Shown: positions 18,165 through 27,351, counted from the stretch's first letter. The stretch: DNA of 64,000 bases from Streptomyces flavofungini (GCF_014650815.1 NZ_BMVR01000006.1:585309-649308), one strand, 5' to 3'. Notes: generated from the sequence alone by a model not told the origin. Numbers and translations are program-made.

Positions 18165-18236
18165 TTCGGCCGAGCCCGCCAGGTCGGCCGGGTCAGCCGG
18201 TACGGCCCGTACGACCGGTTCGGCCAGTGCGGACGA

Positions 18237-19814
18237 TCACGCGTGGCGGCTCGGGCGGACGACCTGCCGCCGTCGCGCCGCGTACACGACCCCGGCCCCG
18301 GCCACGACGACCGCGCCCGCGGCGCCGAGCAGCGCCCCCGACGGCGTGTCGGAGCCCGTCGCGGCGAGCGACCCGCTGCCGCCGACCGAACCGCCGCCGC
18401 CCACACTGCCGCCGCCACCGCCGCCCACACTGCCGCCGCCACCGGCGGCCGCACTGTCAGCGCCGTCAGCGCCATCGACGGAGTCACCGGCGCCGCCCGC
18501 GGGCGACGGGATCCGGGCCGCGTCGGACAGGGTGAGCGCGACCGTCATCGGGTCGAGCTTCTCGCCCTTCTTGTACGGGGACCCGGCCGCCTCGCTCTCG
18601 AACTGCTTGGCGCCCGCCGCCGTGAGCCGCGTCGGCACCTTGCTGAGCACGACGACGTCGTTCTTCGCCTGGTACGAGGCCCGGGAGAGGTCGAGGGTCG
18701 CGAACTTCACGTCGTTGCTGGTGCGGCCCTGGGCCTTCACGTCCACGGACAGCGTGCCGGTCTTGCCGCGCGCCCGGACCTTGAAGTCGCTGAACTTCAC
18801 GTCGATGCCGTGGCCCTTGTACAGGAACCGCACGCTGCCGCCGTAGGACGCGTCGATCTTCTTGGCCCCGGCGTTCCAGCTCGCCTTGGCGTACGGGAAG
18901 GCGTACCCGGCCGACGTCTTCTTCGCGCCGCCGGACGTCTGGATGCTGCCGCCCGTGGAGATGTAGCGGCGGAAGGACTCCTTCAGGCCCCAGGACAGTT
19001 TGCCGCCGACGGCCTTGTCGCCCGCCGCCCCGCCGGTGCCGGACGACGGCTTCGCGGTCGGCTCCGTCGGCTTGGGGGTGGGCTTCGAGGTCGGCGTCGT
19101 GGGCTTGGACGTCGGCTTCTGGGTCGGCTTGGTGGGCGTCGGCTGCGGGGCCGGGCCGCCGGGCTTCACCGTCAGCGTGGCCGGGTCGAGCACCTGGCCC
19201 TTCTGGTACATGCCGTTGAACGCCTTCGCGCCCTTCTCGGTGAGCGCCGTCGGGATGTCCTTGAACGTCATCGCGCCGCCCTGGCCCTGCCCGGGCCGGA
19301 CCTCGCTGAGGTCGAGGGTCGCGAGGTCGATGTCGTTCTGCTTGGCGCCGTTGAGCGTGACGTCGGCCTGGATCGCCCCGGTCTTGCCCTTGGTGTGCAC
19401 CTTGACGTCCGCGATGCTGATGTCGAACTTGTGCTGCGTCGAGGTGAAGCGGACCTGGCCCTTGAAGGCGACCTTCAGGGCGTGGTCCGCCATCGCGTAC
19501 GTGCCCTTGCCGCCGGTGTACGTGAACACCCCGTTGCCCGGCGCCTGCTCGGCACCGCCCGTGGCCTTGATCTTGCCGTGCGCCATGCCCGTGACGTACT
19601 TCCGGAACGACTCCTTCAAGCCCCAGTCCAGGGTGCCGTCCGTGATCGTGAAGGCCGACGGCGCCTTCTGCTCGGCGGCCGTGCTCGGCGCGCCGGACGC
19701 GGCCCCGGAGGGCGCGTCGGCGGCGACGGCGGGCAGGGCGAGCGCGGCGGCGCCCAGCGCGACGGCCGTCGCTACGGCGGCCGCGCGGGCTATGGGGCGA
19801 CGGGTGACTGCCAT
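18237..19814 (-). CDS. htaA: HtaA-domain heme-binding surface protein with LAATG sortase signal
   Basis: A 525-residue exported protein. A signal peptide (RRPIARAAAVATAVALGAAA, cleavage after AVA) is followed by two HtaA domains that each begin DWGLKESFRKY or DWGLKESFRRYIS-like. They are joined by a Pro/Thr/Lys-rich spacer of KPT repeats (about residues 220-265). A second disordered Gly/Ser/Val-rich stalk follows. The end is SLAATGSDTPSG, a hydrophobic helix and an RRR tail. LAATG fits the LAXTG class E sortase signal used in Streptomyces. HtaA domains bind heme in Corynebacterium. It follows a second HtaA gene on the same strand, probably in one iron-regulated operon. Confidence 0.92.
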   Translation of the reverse strand: MAVTRRPIARAAAVATAVALGAAALALPAVAADAPSGAASGAPSTAAEQKAPSAFTITDGTLDWGLKESFRKYVTGMAHGKIKATGGAEQAPGNGVFTYTGGKGTYAMADHALKVAFKGQVRFTSTQHKFDISIADVKVHTKGKTGAIQADVTLNGAKQNDIDLATLDLSEVRPGQGQGGAMTFKDIPTALTEKGAKAFNGMYQKGQVLDPATLTVKPGGPAPQPTPTKPTQKPTSKPTTPTSKPTPKPTEPTAKPSSGTGGAAGDKAVGGKLSWGLKESFRRYISTGGSIQTSGGAKKTSAGYAFPYAKASWNAGAKKIDASYGGSVRFLYKGHGIDVKFSDFKVRARGKTGTLSVDVKAQGRTSNDVKFATLDLSRASYQAKNDVVVLSKVPTRLTAAGAKQFESEAAGSPYKKGEKLDPMTVALTLSDAARIPSPAGGAGDSVDGADGADSAAAGGGGSVGGGGGGSVGGGGSVGGSGSLAATGSDTPSGALLGAAGAVVVAGAGVVYAARRRQVVRPSRHA

Positions 19815-19840
19815 GGCTGTGTGCTCCTCGGGAAGGGAGA

Positions 19841-19893
19841 GGGATAGGGGGATTGGGGGGAATGGGGAGTTGGGGGGGTGCTGGGGACGGGGG
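19841..19893. other. G-tract cluster (G-quadruplex potential)
   Basis: Seven runs of three to seven G separated by 3-4 nt on the plus strand, in the 202-bp gap between the two HtaA genes. The transcript of the HtaA operon is therefore C-rich here. The remainder of the gap (19815-20016) shows further G-rich sequence but no iron box. Confidence 0.6.
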
Positions 19894-20016
19894 TGCGGAT
19901 GCGCGGGCGTTGCGGGGGGGGAGCCCGGGAGCGGGGAGGGGGCCGGAGGGGGTGGGGCGGGGCGGTTCCGTGGCGGCAGGTGTCCCGGCCTCAACCGCCC
20001 TCCGCTCCCCCGGGGT

Positions 20017-21579
20017 TCAGCCGGATGCGGCGGAGCCGGTCGGGCCGGAGGAACCGTCGCCCCCGTCACCATCGCCGCCCCCGTCACCACCGGCGGACGC
20101 CGCCCGTGCCGCCCGGCGCCGCCGTTCGAAACGGACCGCGAACGCCGCCGCGACGAGCAGCGCGGCCACCGCCGCGAGCGTGATGGGGAGCGCCTTCGAC
20201 GAGCCGCCGGACTCGTCGGAGTCGGCGAACTCCGGCTTCGCGGCCGCCTTCGGCTTCGCGTCGGACGTAGCCTTCTTCGGGTCGGGGGTGGAGCCGAGGT
20301 CCGGCAGCGCGGGCAGTTCCGCCTCGTCGTCGACGGCGACGGCGAGCGAGACGGGGTCCATGGCGGTGCCCGGCTTGTACATCGAGCCGAACGCCTTGGA
20401 GCCGTCGGCGGTGAGTTTCGCGGGGGCCTCGGTGACGGCGAACAGACCGTCGCGCGGCTTGAGTTCCTTCAGTCCGGCGCCCGCGAAGGTGACCAGCGGG
20501 GCCTTCTTCTTCTTGAAGCCCGCGCCACCCGCGCCGCCCGCACTCTCGACGTCGGCGTACAGCGTGCCCTCGCCGTCCTTGACGCCGACGGCGACCTCGC
20601 TCAGCCGGATGTCGAGCCCGTGCTTGCCGGTGAAGCGGACCGCACCGGCGAAGTCGGCGCCCAGGGTGTGCTTCTTCTCGTCGTACGAGCCCTTGCCCTG
20701 GGGGAAGCGGAACAGCGCGCCGCCGTCCTCGGCACCGGACGACAGCGTCCACTTGCCCTTGGCGATGGACCCGGAGACGTACTCGCGGAAGGTGCGGCGC
20801 ACGCCCCAGTCGACGGCGGCGTCCTCGATGCGCCCGGCGGCCCGGTCCTTCTTGGCGTCGGCCTTCTCGTCGGACTTCTTGCCGGGCTTCTTCGACGGCT
20901 TGTCGCCGGACCCGCCGGGCTTGTCGGCGCCGCCCTTGCCCGCGACCAGGTCCGTCGACAGGCTCACCGAGTCGAGCCGGGTGCCCGCCGTGTAGTACCC
21001 GGCGAAGGCCTTGGCGCCCTGCGAGGTGAGCGTGGCGGGCAGGTTGGTGAGGGCGACGGGGCCGGTGCCGCCCTTCATGTCGATGCCCGAGACGTTCAGG
21101 TTGGCCAGCGGCACCTGGGCGGTCGAGGTGACCTTGCCGGTGCCCTTCTCCTTGCTGACCATGTCGGCGTAGAGCGTGCCGGAGCCGCCGGAGACCTTGA
21201 CCGTGGGGCGGCTGATCGTCAGGTCGAGGGCGTACGAGCCGCCCTTCTTGTGCCCGGTGAAGTGCACTCCCCCGGAGAAGCCAGCCGTGAACGCGCCGGT
21301 GTCGGGGTCGTAGGAGCCCTTGGCGGAGTGGAAGCGGAACTGGCTGCCGCCGACCGTCGCCGCGCCGCCCTGGAGGTTCCAACTGCCCTTCGCGATGGGC
21401 CCGGTGACATAGCTCTGGAAGGAGGACTTGACGCCCCAGTCGAGCCTGCCGCCCTGCACGGTGCTCGGTTTCGCGTGCGCGGCGGTCGTGGGGAGCAGCG
21501 CTCCCAGGAGCGCGGCCAGGACGGCCACGGCTCCCACGCGGGCGCCGCGGCGCGGGCGCGGCTGTCTGGGCGACGGCAT
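20017..21579 (-). CDS. htaA: HtaA-domain heme-binding membrane-anchored protein
   Basis: A 520-residue exported protein with a basic signal peptide ending TTAAHAKP. Two HtaA domains follow, each opening with a DWG motif (LDWGVKSSFQSY near residue 46; VDWGVRRTFREY near residue 258), separated by a Lys/Asp-rich linker (KKSDEKADAKKDR). A single membrane helix lies near the C-terminus (LPITLAAVAALLVAAAFAV). An RRRR stop-transfer follows, then a Gly/Asp-rich cytoplasmic tail. It has no sortase motif, unlike its neighbour, so it probably sits in the membrane while the other is wall-linked. Divergent from hmuT across an iron box, so iron-repressed. Confidence 0.92.
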   Translation of the reverse strand: MPSPRQPRPRRGARVGAVAVLAALLGALLPTTAAHAKPSTVQGGRLDWGVKSSFQSYVTGPIAKGSWNLQGGAATVGGSQFRFHSAKGSYDPDTGAFTAGFSGGVHFTGHKKGGSYALDLTISRPTVKVSGGSGTLYADMVSKEKGTGKVTSTAQVPLANLNVSGIDMKGGTGPVALTNLPATLTSQGAKAFAGYYTAGTRLDSVSLSTDLVAGKGGADKPGGSGDKPSKKPGKKSDEKADAKKDRAAGRIEDAAVDWGVRRTFREYVSGSIAKGKWTLSSGAEDGGALFRFPQGKGSYDEKKHTLGADFAGAVRFTGKHGLDIRLSEVAVGVKDGEGTLYADVESAGGAGGAGFKKKKAPLVTFAGAGLKELKPRDGLFAVTEAPAKLTADGSKAFGSMYKPGTAMDPVSLAVAVDDEAELPALPDLGSTPDPKKATSDAKPKAAAKPEFADSDESGGSSKALPITLAAVAALLVAAAFAVRFERRRRAARAASAGGDGGGDGDGGDGSSGPTGSAASG

Positions 21580-21602
21580 CGGACCCCTCCAGGTCTAGTC
21601 AA

Positions 21603-21621
21603 TAAGGTAAGGCTAACCTAA
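21603..21621. promoter_or_regulatory. DmdR/IdeR iron box in divergent htaA/hmuT promoter
   Basis: TAAGGTAAGGCTAACCTAA; its complement matches the iron-box consensus at 16 of 19 positions, the best of the three in this window. It is 24 bp upstream of the htaA start and 105 bp upstream of hmuT, so it can control both. Confidence 0.9.
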
Positions 21622-21725
21622 ACTACGATCATCGTGGCGCGGAACCCCACGCCACACCGGCCTCGGACGTCCGGGACACCTCGACGGCCACAGACCTCAA
21701 CAGCACGACAGGACGGTGGACTTCG

Positions 21726-22748
21726 GTGCGCAAGCCGCGCTCACTCCGTATCGGCGGCCTCGTCAGCGCGGTGACCGCCGCGCTCGCGCTCACCCTCGCG
21801 GGGTGCGGCTCGTCCGGCGACGGCGGCGGCACCGGAGGCGGCGGGACGCGGGCCAAGGCCGCGCCCGCCGACCGCGTCGAGCCCCTTGCGGCCAAGGCGG
21901 AGCCGAAGCTGCCCGCGACCGTGAAGTCCGCCGACGGCAAGCGGGTCACCGTCGAGGACACCAGCCGGATCGTGCCCCTGACCGGCAGCCTGAACGAGAT
22001 CGTCTTCACGCTCGGACTCGGCAGGAACGTGGTGGCGCGCGACATCACCGCCACCTTCGACCAGGCCGCGAAGCTGCCCGTGGTGACGCGCGCCCACGAC
22101 GTCTCGGCGGAGAGCGTGCTGTCCCTGAAGCCCACGGTCGTCCTCGCGGACACCACGACGGGCCCCGCCGAGGCCATCGACCAGATCCGCTCGGCGGGCA
22201 TCCCCCTCGTCGTCCTCGAACCGGCCAAGAGCCTCGCCGACGTCGGCCCGCGCATCGAGGCGGTGGCCCGTGCCCTCGGCGTCGAGAAGGCGGGCGCCGC
22301 GCTCAAGTCCCGTACCGAGCAGCGGATCTCGAAGGTACGCGGCACCGTGCCGAAGCACTCGAAGAAGCCCAGGGTCGCCTTCCTCTACCTGCGCGGATCG
22401 GCCTCCGTCTATCTGCTCGGCGGGCGCGAGTCCGGCGCGGGCTCGCTCCTGGAGGCGGCGGGCGCGGTGGACGCGGGCAAGGCGTCCGGCCTGCGGAAGG
22501 ACTTCACCGCCATCACCAGCGAGGCCCTGGCCAAGGCCGCGCCGGACGCGATCCTCGTGATGTCGAAGGGCCTCGACTCCGTGGGCGGCATGGACGGCCT
22601 GGTGAAGATCCCCGGCGTGGCCGAGACGCCCGCCGGCATGGACCGCCGGGTGGTGTCCATCGAGGACGGCGTCCTGCTCAACTACGGCCCCCGCACCGAC
22701 CAGGTCCTCAAGTCCCTGGTGGACCAGCTCTACAAGGACGCCAAGTGA
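21726..22748 (+). CDS. hmuT: heme ABC transporter substrate-binding lipoprotein
   Basis: A 340-residue lipoprotein (GTG start; signal peptide with lipobox LAGC near residue 27) carrying a cluster A-II periplasmic-binding fold as in heme and siderophore receptors. Typical segments are RIVPLTGSLNEIVFTLGLG at the start of lobe 1, VLSLKPTVVLADTTTGP and the long connecting helix DVGPRIEAVARALGVEKAG. Lobe 2 includes RVAFLYLRGS-like and DAILVMSKGLDSVGG. It should collect heme from the HtaA proteins and deliver it to the permease. The permease start overlaps its stop (GTGA), showing a coupled operon. An iron box lies upstream. Confidence 0.93.
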   Translation: MRKPRSLRIGGLVSAVTAALALTLAGCGSSGDGGGTGGGGTRAKAAPADRVEPLAAKAEPKLPATVKSADGKRVTVEDTSRIVPLTGSLNEIVFTLGLGRNVVARDITATFDQAAKLPVVTRAHDVSAESVLSLKPTVVLADTTTGPAEAIDQIRSAGIPLVVLEPAKSLADVGPRIEAVARALGVEKAGAALKSRTEQRISKVRGTVPKHSKKPRVAFLYLRGSASVYLLGGRESGAGSLLEAAGAVDAGKASGLRKDFTAITSEALAKAAPDAILVMSKGLDSVGGMDGLVKIPGVAETPAGMDRRVVSIEDGVLLNYGPRTDQVLKSLVDQLYKDAK

Positions 22749-23866
22749 CGCTCGCCGCACGACCGGGCACCGGGCAGGACGCCCCCGCGGCAACCGAAGC
22801 AGCCCCCGCCGATCCCACCGACCTTCCGCGCCCCACCCGCCGCAACGCCCCCTTCCTCCTCACCACCGCCCTCACCGCCGCCCTCGCCCTCCTCGCCCTG
22901 CTCTCCGCCGGGATCGGCGCCTACGACATCCCGCTCGGCGACGTGCTCGCCTCCGTCCAGCACCGCATGGGCCTCGGCGGGCACGCGCTCGACCGGGTCG
23001 GCGAGAGCGTGCTGTGGAACGTGCGGCTGCCGCGCGTGGTGCTCGCGCTGCTCGTCGGCGCGTCGCTCGGGTGCGCGGGCGCGCTGATGCAGGGCGTGTT
23101 CGGCAATCCCCTCGCGGAGCCGGGCGTCATCGGGATCTCCTCGGGCGCGGCGGTCGGCGCGGTCGCCTCGATCGCCCTCGGGCTCAGCTTCTTCGGGAAC
23201 TGGACCGTCACCGTGTGCGCGTTCGTCGCCGGGCTCGCGACGGTGCTGCTCGTGTACGTCCTGTCGCGCGACGGCGGCCGGACGGAGGTCGTGACGCTGA
23301 TCCTCACCGGCATCGCCGTGAACGCCTTCGCGGGTGCGCTCATCGGCCTCTTCCTGTTCTTCGCGGACAACGCGCAGGTCACCCAGATCACGTTCTGGCA
23401 GCTCGGCTCGCTGGCGCAGGCCACCTGGCCGAAGGTGCTCGCCGTCCTGCCGTGCGCGGCGGCCGGGCTCCTCGTCGCGCCGCTGTACGCCCGCAAGCTG
23501 GATCTGCTCGCCCTCGGGGAGCGGCCCGCGCGGCATCTGGGCGTGGACGTGGAGCGGCTGCGGATGGTGCTCGTGCTCGTGGTGGCGCTGCTCACGGCGG
23601 CGGCCGTCGCGGTGGCGGGGATCATCACGTTCGTGGGGCTGCTGGTGCCGCATCTGCTGCGGATGGCGGCGGGGCCGGGGCACCGGTTCCTGGTGCCGGG
23701 CAGCGCGCTCGGCGGGGCCGTGGTCCTGGTAGGCGCCGACCTCGCGGCGCGCACGGTCGCCGCGCCCGCCGAGCTGCCCCTCGGCGTGCTCACCGCGCTC
23801 TTCGGCAGCCCGTTCTTCTTCTGGCTGCTGCGCAGGACCCGCCGCAAGCAAGGGGGCTGGGCATGA
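22745..23866 (+). CDS. hmuU: heme ABC transporter permease (FecCD family)
   Basis: A 373-residue FecCD-type permease. After a 40-residue Pro/Ala-rich cytoplasmic N-terminus come about ten hydrophobic helices. Family signatures include VLWNVRLPRVVLALLVGASL, GALMQGVFGNPLAEPGVIGI and ITFWQLGSL. The coupling-helix region is LLALGERPARHLGVDVERLR, followed by GIITFVGLLVPHLLRM. The GTG at 22745 overlaps the hmuT stop; the next gene overlaps by ATGA. It forms the membrane channel for heme (or a related iron chelate) import with HmuT and HmuV. Confidence 0.94.
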   Translation: MTLAARPGTGQDAPAATEAAPADPTDLPRPTRRNAPFLLTTALTAALALLALLSAGIGAYDIPLGDVLASVQHRMGLGGHALDRVGESVLWNVRLPRVVLALLVGASLGCAGALMQGVFGNPLAEPGVIGISSGAAVGAVASIALGLSFFGNWTVTVCAFVAGLATVLLVYVLSRDGGRTEVVTLILTGIAVNAFAGALIGLFLFFADNAQVTQITFWQLGSLAQATWPKVLAVLPCAAAGLLVAPLYARKLDLLALGERPARHLGVDVERLRMVLVLVVALLTAAAVAVAGIITFVGLLVPHLLRMAAGPGHRFLVPGSALGGAVVLVGADLAARTVAAPAELPLGVLTALFGSPFFFWLLRRTRRKQGGWA

Positions 23867-24711
23867 TCGGGACACTGAGCAAGCGGATCTTCGGGGTACG
23901 CGACCGGGTGCTGCCCGAGCCCGTCGCACCCGGCGACGTGCTCGCCGAGGCGGCGGACCTGCGGGTGCGGCTCGGCGGCCGTGAGGTGCTGCGGGGCGTG
24001 ACGGTGGCGGCCCGCGCGGGCGAGGTGCTCGCCCTGGTCGGCCCCAACGGCGCGGGCAAGTCCACCCTGTTGGCCGCCCTCGCCGCCGACCTGCCCGCCG
24101 ACGCGGGCACCGTGCGCGTCTGCGGCCGCCCCGCCCCGGACTGGCCCGCGCGCGAACTCGCCCTGCGCCGGGCCGTCCTGCCGCAGTCCGCCACCCTGTC
24201 CTTCCCCTTCCCGGTCGAGGACGTCGTCCGGATGGGCCGGGCGCCGTGGGCCGGGACGCGCCGCGCGGACGACGACGACCGGATCGTGCGCGCGGCGATG
24301 GCGGCGACCGAGGTGGGCGCGTTCGCGGCCCGGCCGTTCTCCGCGCTCAGCGGCGGCGAGCGGGCGCGGGTGGCGCTCGCCCGGGTGCTCGCCCAGCGCG
24401 CCCCGCTGCTGCTGCTCGACGAGCCGACGGCCGCGCTCGACCTGCGCCACCAGGAGCTGGTCCTGCGGGTGTGCCGGGAACGGGCCGCGGCGGGCGACGC
24501 GGTGGTGGTCGTCCTGCACGACCTGGGGCTCGCGGCGGCGTACGCGGACCGGGCGGTGATCCTGGACGGCGGGGTGGTCGCGGCCGACGGGGCGCCCGGG
24601 GAGGTCTTCGAGGACGGGCTGCTCTCGGACGTGTACCGGCAGCCCATCGAGGTGTTCCCGCACCCGCGGACCGGGGCGCCGCTGGTCACGCCGCTGCGCA
24701 CCATCGCTTGA
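23863..24711 (+). CDS. hmuV: heme ABC transporter ATP-binding protein
   Basis: A 282-residue ATPase of the FecE/HmuV type. A roughly 25-residue N-terminal extension precedes the domain. Walker A is GPNGAGKST near residue 61; the Q-loop follows at VLPQSATLSF. The signature is LSGGERARVALARVLAQ, Walker B is LLLLDEPTAALD, and the H-loop is VVLHDLGLAAAYADR. The C-terminus with VYRQPIEVFPHPRTGAPLV is characteristic of heme/siderophore importers. It is the last gene of the iron-regulated hmuTUV operon and overlaps hmuU by 4 bp. Confidence 0.95.
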   Translation: MIGTLSKRIFGVRDRVLPEPVAPGDVLAEAADLRVRLGGREVLRGVTVAARAGEVLALVGPNGAGKSTLLAALAADLPADAGTVRVCGRPAPDWPARELALRRAVLPQSATLSFPFPVEDVVRMGRAPWAGTRRADDDDRIVRAAMAATEVGAFAARPFSALSGGERARVALARVLAQRAPLLLLDEPTAALDLRHQELVLRVCRERAAAGDAVVVVLHDLGLAAAYADRAVILDGGVVAADGAPGEVFEDGLLSDVYRQPIEVFPHPRTGAPLVTPLRTIA

Positions 24712-24755
24712 CCCGCGCTTTACCTCCTCGTGAATAAGCCCGAAGTAAGGGTCGG

Positions 24756-24774
24756 TTAAGTTAGGTCCACCTCA
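24756..24774. promoter_or_regulatory. DmdR/IdeR iron box upstream of efeO
   Basis: TTAAGTTAGGTCCACCTCA matches the iron-box consensus at 15 of 19 positions and lies 63 bp before the efeO ATG, so efeOBU should be repressed when iron is sufficient. Confidence 0.8.
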
Positions 24775-24836
24775 CTGGCCCGACACGCCAGTTCTTCTGT
24801 GTGCCTTCGTGCCAGTTCGCCCCCTTTGGAGTTCCC

Positions 24837-25994
24837 ATGCGCCGCGCCCGTCTCACCGCCCTCACCGCTGTCACCACGGCCGCGGCGCTGGCCGCCGTCA
24901 CGGGCTGCACCGAGAAGAGCAAGGCGGGCGACGACGCCGTCAAGGTGACCGCGAGCGACAAGAAGTGCGAGGTGTCGAAGAAGGAGTTCCCGGCCGGCCA
25001 CGTCGAGCTGGCCGTGGAGAACAAGGGCTCCAAGGTCACCGAGGTGTACATCCTGTTCCCGGACGACCGCATCGTCACCGAGCGGGAGAACATCGGCCCC
25101 GGCACCAAGCAGAACCTCACCGCCGAGGTGAAGGCCGGCGCGTACCGCATCGCCTGTGTGCCCGGCATGAAGGGCAAGGGCATCCGCCAGGACGTGCGGG
25201 CCACCGGCGGCGGAAAGGTCGCCGAGCGGGACCCGCGCCTGGACAAGGCCGTCGCCGAGTACCGCGCGTACACGCAGGCACAGGCCGACGAGACGATGCC
25301 CAAGGTGAAGGTGTTCACCGACGCCGTGCGCAAGGGCGACCTGGCGGCCGCCAAGAAGGCGTACGCGCCCTCCCGCATCGGCTGGGAGCGCACCGAGCCG
25401 GTCGCGGAGTCCTTCGGCGACATCGACCCGAAGGTCGACGTGCGGGCCGATGGCCTCGAAGAGGGCCAGGACCTGGCGAAGGACTGGACGGGCTGGCACC
25501 GCCTGGAGCGCGCGCTCTGGAAGGACAAGAAGATCGGGCAGCGCGAGAAGGACCTCGCGACCCGGCTCGACAAGGACCTCACGGACTGGCAGAAGCGCGT
25601 CGGCAAGGCCGAGATAACGCCGTCCTCCATGGCCAACGGCGCCAAGGAGCTCCTCGACGAGGTCGCCACCGGCAAGGTCACCGGCGAGGAGGAGCGCTAC
25701 TCGCACACCGACCTGGTCGACTTCAAGGCCAACGTCGAGGGCGCCGAGAAGGCGTACGCGCTGCTGCGGCCCGTCGCCGCCGAGAACGACCCGGCGCTCG
25801 CCAAGGAGCTGGACAAGCAGTTCGCCGCCCTGGACAAGCTGCTCGACACGCACCGCGCGGGCCCGGACTCGTACACCTTCACCTCCTACGAGAAGGTCGG
25901 CAAGGCGGACCGCAAGGAGCTGCACGACGGCGTGAACGCGCTCGCGGAGCCGCTGTCGAAGCTGGCGGCGGCCGTCGTCAAGAAGTCCAAGTGA
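24837..25994 (+). CDS. efeO: EfeO iron-uptake lipoprotein (cupredoxin plus M75)
   Basis: A 385-residue exported lipoprotein (lipobox VTGC near residue 25). An N-terminal cupredoxin-like domain (residues about 35-125, with Cys in KKCEV and RIACVPGMKGKG) is followed by an M75/imelysin helical domain with the HxxE metal motif in TGWHRLERALW. The length equals full-length two-domain EfeO. In the Efe system EfeO binds ferrous/ferric iron outside the membrane and hands it to EfeU, with EfeB oxidising iron. The ATG at 24837 has TTTGGAG 6 nt upstream. The iron box at 24756 and the order efeO-efeB-efeU indicate one iron-regulated operon. Confidence 0.95.
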   Translation: MRRARLTALTAVTTAAALAAVTGCTEKSKAGDDAVKVTASDKKCEVSKKEFPAGHVELAVENKGSKVTEVYILFPDDRIVTERENIGPGTKQNLTAEVKAGAYRIACVPGMKGKGIRQDVRATGGGKVAERDPRLDKAVAEYRAYTQAQADETMPKVKVFTDAVRKGDLAAAKKAYAPSRIGWERTEPVAESFGDIDPKVDVRADGLEEGQDLAKDWTGWHRLERALWKDKKIGQREKDLATRLDKDLTDWQKRVGKAEITPSSMANGAKELLDEVATGKVTGEEERYSHTDLVDFKANVEGAEKAYALLRPVAAENDPALAKELDKQFAALDKLLDTHRAGPDSYTFTSYEKVGKADRKELHDGVNALAEPLSKLAAAVVKKSK

Positions 25995-26024
25995 GGCGCA
26001 GCTCCACCGCGGGGAGGCACAGCC

Positions 26025-27347
26025 ATGACTGAGGACACCAACCAGACCGGCCAGACCGGCCAGACCGACGACACCCAGCACACCGACCGCGCCGACGCGG
26101 GCGCCCCGTCGCGGCGTTCGCTGCTCGGCTGGGGCGGTGCCGGGCTCGCGCTCGGCGCCGCGGCGGCGGGCGGCGCGGTGGCGATGGCACGCTCGGACTC
26201 CGGCGACGACGTGGTGCCCGCGGGCGCGACCGGCGCGGCCGTCGCCTTCCACGGCGCGCACCAGGCGGGCATCGCGACGGGCGTGCAGGACCGGCTGCAC
26301 TTCGCGGCGTTCGACGTGAAGACGGACGACCGCGAGGAGTTCGTCACGCTCCTGAAGGAGTGGACGAAGGCGGCCGCGCGGATGACCGCCGGGCACGCCG
26401 TCGGCGAGGGCGCGTTCGGCGGGCTCGCCGAGGCGCCCCCGGACGACACCGGCGAGGCCCTCGGCCTGAAGCCCTCCCGCCTGACCCTCACGATCGGCTT
26501 CGGCCCGTCCCTGTTCGAGAAGTACGGCGACGCGTTCGGTCTGACGGGCAAGCGGCCGAAGGCCCTGGTCGACCTGCCGAAGTTCCCCGGCGACAACCTG
26601 GACCCGGCCCGCGGCGGCGGCGACCTGTGCGTCCAGGCGTGCGCCGACGACCCGCAGGTGGCGGTGCACGCGATCCGCAACCTCGCGCGCATCGGCTTCG
26701 GCAAGGTCGCCATCCGCTGGTCGCAGCTCGGCTTCGGCAAGACGTCGTCGACGACGCCCGAGGCACAGACGCCGCGCAACCTGATGGGCTTCAAGGACGG
26801 CACCCGCAACATCTCCGGCACGGACGGGAAGGCCCTCGCCGAGCACGTGTGGGTCGGCGCGAAGGACGGCCCCGACTGGATGGTCGGCGGCTCCTATCTC
26901 GTGGCCCGCCGCATCCGCATGCACATCGAGACCTGGGACCGCACCTCGCTCCAGGAGCAGGAGGACATCTTCGGCCGCGACAAGGGCGAGGGCGCCGCCG
27001 TCGGCAAGGCCAAGGAGCGCGACGAGCCGTTCCTGCGGGCGATGAAGCCGGACGCGCACGTGCGGCTCGCGCACCCGAGGAGCAACGGCGGCGCGACGAT
27101 CCTGCGCCGCGGCTACTCCTTCACCGACGGCACCGACGGCCTGGGCCGCCTGGACGCGGGCCTGTTCTTCCTGGCCTACCAGCGCGACGTCCGCAAGGGA
27201 TTCATCCCGGTGCAGCGCTCCCTCGCCGCGTCGGACGCGCTCAACGAGTACATCCAGCACGTGGGTTCGGCGGTCTTCGCGATCCCGCCCGGCGTGCGGG
27301 ACACGAACGACTGGTGGGGCCGCGCGCTGTTCACCGGGAAGGCATGA
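26025..27347 (+). CDS. efeB: EfeB, Tat-exported DyP-type peroxidase
   Basis: A 440-residue heme peroxidase. A polar Thr/Gln-rich N-terminus precedes the twin-arginine signal SRRSLLGWGGAGLALGAAAA. The DyP fold carries the conserved GFKDGTRN motif (the GxxDG catalytic Asp) near residue 265 and the heme-proximal region (MHIETWDRTSLQEQE, later AHVRLAHPRSNGG). In the Efe system it is exported folded with heme and oxidises ferrous iron or, as proposed for E. coli, helps extract iron from heme. That second activity would suit this heme island. 30 bp separate it from efeO and 4 bp from efeU. Confidence 0.95.
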   Translation: MTEDTNQTGQTGQTDDTQHTDRADAGAPSRRSLLGWGGAGLALGAAAAGGAVAMARSDSGDDVVPAGATGAAVAFHGAHQAGIATGVQDRLHFAAFDVKTDDREEFVTLLKEWTKAAARMTAGHAVGEGAFGGLAEAPPDDTGEALGLKPSRLTLTIGFGPSLFEKYGDAFGLTGKRPKALVDLPKFPGDNLDPARGGGDLCVQACADDPQVAVHAIRNLARIGFGKVAIRWSQLGFGKTSSTTPEAQTPRNLMGFKDGTRNISGTDGKALAEHVWVGAKDGPDWMVGGSYLVARRIRMHIETWDRTSLQEQEDIFGRDKGEGAAVGKAKERDEPFLRAMKPDAHVRLAHPRSNGGATILRRGYSFTDGTDGLGRLDAGLFFLAYQRDVRKGFIPVQRSLAASDALNEYIQHVGSAVFAIPPGVRDTNDWWGRALFTGKA

Positions 27348-27351
27348 GGCG

